Origin: an uncultured Collinsella sp. | GTDB lineage: Bacteria > Actinomycetota > Coriobacteriia > Coriobacteriales > Coriobacteriaceae | NCBI GenBank assembly: GCA_958353395.1 | Contig: CATWSG010000004.1 | Span: forward strand, 62,001-126,000 | Direction of reading: 5' to 3' | DNA: 64,000 nt | Part shown: positions 61,904 through 64,000 of the stretch, piece after piece | How the letters are laid out: each line of letters opens with the position of its first letter | Position numbering within the stretch: position 1 is the stretch's first letter | Notes under the pieces: model-generated | Database searches by the model: none | What the model was told of the DNA's origin: nothing | What the model saw: only the letters and a program-made list of their open reading frames with translations | Translations under genes and position numbers: made by a program

Positions 61904-62833
61904 CTAAGCAGCGAGATCTGATGCGTCCTGATAGGACGCCATAGGACGGGTAGCGCCCGCGACCGTGGTCACCAGATCGCGAACGCGGGAGAACGTGGCA
62001 GTGACCACCTCGTTGGCACGGCTGTAGTCGACATCGCGCTCGTAGAGCGAAACGAGCGCACGGCCCATGCCATAGGTGCCCGCGGCAGCAGTGAGCGCCT
62101 TGACGGCAAACCCAATATGCGGCGTCTGCTTGACAAGTGCGCGGGTGACCGCGCGGATCACAAGACCGCCGGCAAGCACGCCCGCGACCTCGTAGCCGCG
62201 CTCGGGCTTAATGCCGCGTCCAAAGACGGCAGCGAGCTCAAAGAGCATGCCCACCTGCGCCAGCGCCATAACGGGATAATCGGCGCCCGGCAAAAACACC
62301 AGCGCACCGGTCGCCATATTGGTGAGCGCGCACGAGGTGATGATACGATTGGCCGCCGCGATGCGCATGAAGGCAAAGTTCGCCGCAAAAGCCGTTTCCT
62401 TGTCGGTGCGATCGAGAATCCAGCGGGCAAGCGTCTCGAGCAGATACGTCTTATCGGTTGCCGCTACCACGCCGAGCATGGGCGTGGACTCCTCGATAAA
62501 CGGCACCTCCACAGCAGACTCGGCAAGCACGCACACGGGCGCGCCGGCGATCACGAGCTCCTGCACGGCACTCTCCAAGCGGTCGGAACCACACGAGAGC
62601 ACCAGTACCACATCGGTATCGGTCTTTGGAGCAATTCGCTCCTCCCCCAGACGCTCGACGCGCACAATGCCCGAGGTCGTCTGCGGCACAAAGGCGTCAC
62701 GCACCGTCTCGGCCAGAAAGCGCGAGGCGGACGAATCCAGATAGACCGAGACGCGCACCGGCGTATCGGAATCCTTCTTAACGGACGCGCCCATCTTAAA
62801 AGCGCGGGTCAGCTTATCTACGGGAATTTTCAT
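61904..62833 (-). CDS. DUF697-like membrane protein of unknown function
   Basis: I do not recognise a named family for the full 309 residues. The first half is soluble, with a Rossmann-like DVVLVLSCGSDRLESAVQEL stretch that lacks a P-loop. The second half (about 150-280) reads like DUF697: SCALTNMATGALVFLPGADY, ALAQVGMLFELAAVFG and two or three hydrophobic helices. It lies between rodA and the radical-SAM pair, 18 bases after rodA. A role in envelope or signalling is speculation. Confidence 0.75.
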   Translation of the reverse strand: MKIPVDKLTRAFKMGASVKKDSDTPVRVSVYLDSSASRFLAETVRDAFVPQTTSGIVRVERLGEERIAPKTDTDVVLVLSCGSDRLESAVQELVIAGAPVCVLAESAVEVPFIEESTPMLGVVAATDKTYLLETLARWILDRTDKETAFAANFAFMRIAAANRIITSCALTNMATGALVFLPGADYPVMALAQVGMLFELAAVFGRGIKPERGYEVAGVLAGGLVIRAVTRALVKQTPHIGFAVKALTAAAGTYGMGRALVSLYERDVDYSRANEVVTATFSRVRDLVTTVAGATRPMASYQDASDLAA

Positions 62834-62851
62834 AGCAAACCCCTCCAGCGG

Positions 62852-64000
62852 TTACGCGGCGCCCGAACGATGCCGCCATATGGATTGTACGATACCCACC
62901 GTCAACAGCTGAATCATCATCGAAGACGAACCAAAGCTAATAAACGGTAGCGGAATACCGGTAATCGGCATCATGCCGATGCACATGCCGATGTTCTCGA
63001 AGGTCTGGAATGCCCACATGCCGACGATACCCACACACGACAGACGCAGGAACAGCGACTCACACTTAAAGGCGACGCGAATCGTCGAAAAGATCAGCAG
63101 CACGTAGAGGCACAAGAGAAAAAAGGAACCGCAAAAGCCAAAGGTCTCGGACAGGAAGGCGAAGACGAAGTCGGTGTGGAACTCAGGCAGAAAGCCGCCG
63201 GCCGACTGCGTCGCATGGCCCAAACCCTTACCAAAGAAGCCACCCGAGCCGACCGCGATCAACGACTGCTGCAGGTTGTAGGCATCGTCCGAATCGGCAT
63301 TATCGGGGTCGATAAAGACCGTCAGACGGTTCATCTGATACTGCTTGATGAGCACATCGTGGCCGAGCAACGAATCAAAGACCGAATCGAGCGCCAGGAC
63401 GAGGGCCACCAGGCCCACGAGCAGGGCCAGGGTCGACAGTACCCATTCGCGGCGTGCGCCGCTCATACAAATGACGATGGCACCCGAAACAAGCACGACC
63501 AGGCCCGAGCCCAGGTCGCCCATGGCAACGACGGCCAAAAACGGAATGGACAGCATGCCGCAGAGCTTGACGTAGTCGCGAACGGTATCGATGCGACCGT
63601 TATACTGCGAGCCAAGCGTAGCAATAAAGAAGATGGTGATGAGCTTGGCAAGCTCAACCGGCTGGAATGTCAAGCCGATACCGGGAATCTTGATCCAGCC
63701 CGTCATGCCCAGACCGCCCGTATAGGACAGACCCGGAATCTTGGGCGAGAAAATCACGATCAGGTCGATGACGAGCAACGCCGTCGAGAAATTGGAAATA
63801 CCGCGCAGGTCGGTTCGCCAGACGAGCACCGCCAGCACCGCTCCGATGCCAATTCCCAGCAGATGACGTGAGAACGAAGCATCGGCCTTAAACTGCGAAG
63901 CCGACCAGATAATGATGGCACCGTAGGCGACGAGCGCCACAGTAGCCACGAGCACACCGATATGCACCTTTTGGCGAAACGTGCCGCGCGAGGCCGAAAG
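62852..64000 (-). CDS. rodA: Peptidoglycan glycosyltransferase RodA/FtsW family (5' end outside window)
   Basis: SEDS-family glycan polymerase of the elongasome. 382 residues are visible with about ten membrane helices, the family motifs FQPVELAKL (QPSE-like, with Val for Ser), MGDLGSGLV with the catalytic Asp, and the C-terminal GIPLPFISFGSSSM. A GTG at 63967 could be a start, but it lacks a ribosome-binding site and the frame stays open to the edge, so I treat the gene as truncated by the window. RodA fits better than FtsW from the motifs, but not certainly. Confidence 0.9.
   Translation of the reverse strand, partial: LSASRGTFRQKVHIGVLVATVALVAYGAIIIWSASQFKADASFSRHLLGIGIGAVLAVLVWRTDLRGISNFSTALLVIDLIVIFSPKIPGLSYTGGLGMTGWIKIPGIGLTFQPVELAKLITIFFIATLGSQYNGRIDTVRDYVKLCGMLSIPFLAVVAMGDLGSGLVVLVSGAIVICMSGARREWVLSTLALLVGLVALVLALDSVFDSLLGHDVLIKQYQMNRLTVFIDPDNADSDDAYNLQQSLIAVGSGGFFGKGLGHATQSAGGFLPEFHTDFVFAFLSETFGFCGSFFLLCLYVLLIFSTIRVAFKCESLFLRLSCVGIVGMWAFQTFENIGMCIGMMPITGIPLPFISFGSSSMMIQLLTVGIVQSIWRHRSGAA

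Noticed and set aside
1..64000. tRNA, rRNA, CRISPR arrays or prophage genes
   Set aside because: I looked in the intergenic gaps for cloverleaf and T-loop sequences, spaced direct repeats, and integrase or structural phage genes. None was found; xerC is a housekeeping recombinase by context.

Overview
The window looks like chromosomal core DNA of a high-GC Gram-positive anaerobe, most probably Collinsella or a close relative in the Coriobacteriia. That placement is an inference from gene content and protein style. It rests on an actinobacterial integration host factor (mihF), many GTG and TTG starts, a fermentative bifunctional AdhE, pyruvate phosphate dikinase with its regulator, and Firmicutes-like gene orders. 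About 64 genes are visible and nearly all lie on the minus strand; only rpmB, adhE, a small kinase and dinB read plus. I saw no rRNA, tRNA, CRISPR array, prophage or intact insertion sequence.

Layout, read right to left for the minus strand. 64000-59207: rodA (cut by the window edge), a DUF697-like membrane protein and two radical-SAM tRNA-modification-type genes. 59139-55128: rplU, rpmA, obg, nadD, yqeK, rsfS. 53781-55034 (plus): dinB, apparently leaderless. 53579-51089: rpsP, khpA, rimM, trmD, lepB. 51029-48018: glyQ and glyS, followed by the PPDK regulatory protein and ppdK. 43850-37229: rplS, rnhB, yraN, comM, dprA, trmFO, xerC. 37009-26896: rpsB, tsf, then pyrH, frr, uppS, cdsA, dxr, rseP, ispG, proS, a compact translation, envelope and isoprenoid block. 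23214-26716 (plus): adhE and a phosphotransferase-family kinase. 23060-22816: a decayed REP-type transposase scrap bounded by 17-bp inverted repeats. 22523-22711 (plus): rpmB. 22229-16746: the pyrimidine operon pyrR-B-C-K-D-F behind a PyrR-type attenuator leader. 16506-14096: mihF, gmk, rpoZ, thiI. 13882-9828: comEA, comEC, holA. 9694-1: rpsT, lepA, dus, hemW, a membrane-tailed DnaJ, a normal DnaJ, mtaB, phoH, ybeY and the first codons of dgkA.

Functionally the window combines translation and ribosome assembly, UMP synthesis, isoprenoid and undecaprenyl lipid supply for the wall, DNA uptake and processing (comEA, comEC, dprA, comM) and fermentative redox metabolism. No large unknown system is present. 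The most unusual items are: a DnaJ paralogue whose C-terminal domain is replaced by membrane helices; a site-2 protease with a winged-helix-like insert; a xerC whose conserved N-terminus lies upstream of every ATG, GTG or TTG; the transposase relic; helically phased repeats upstream of ppdK; and a recurrent TGC element in front of the -10 box of five promoters.
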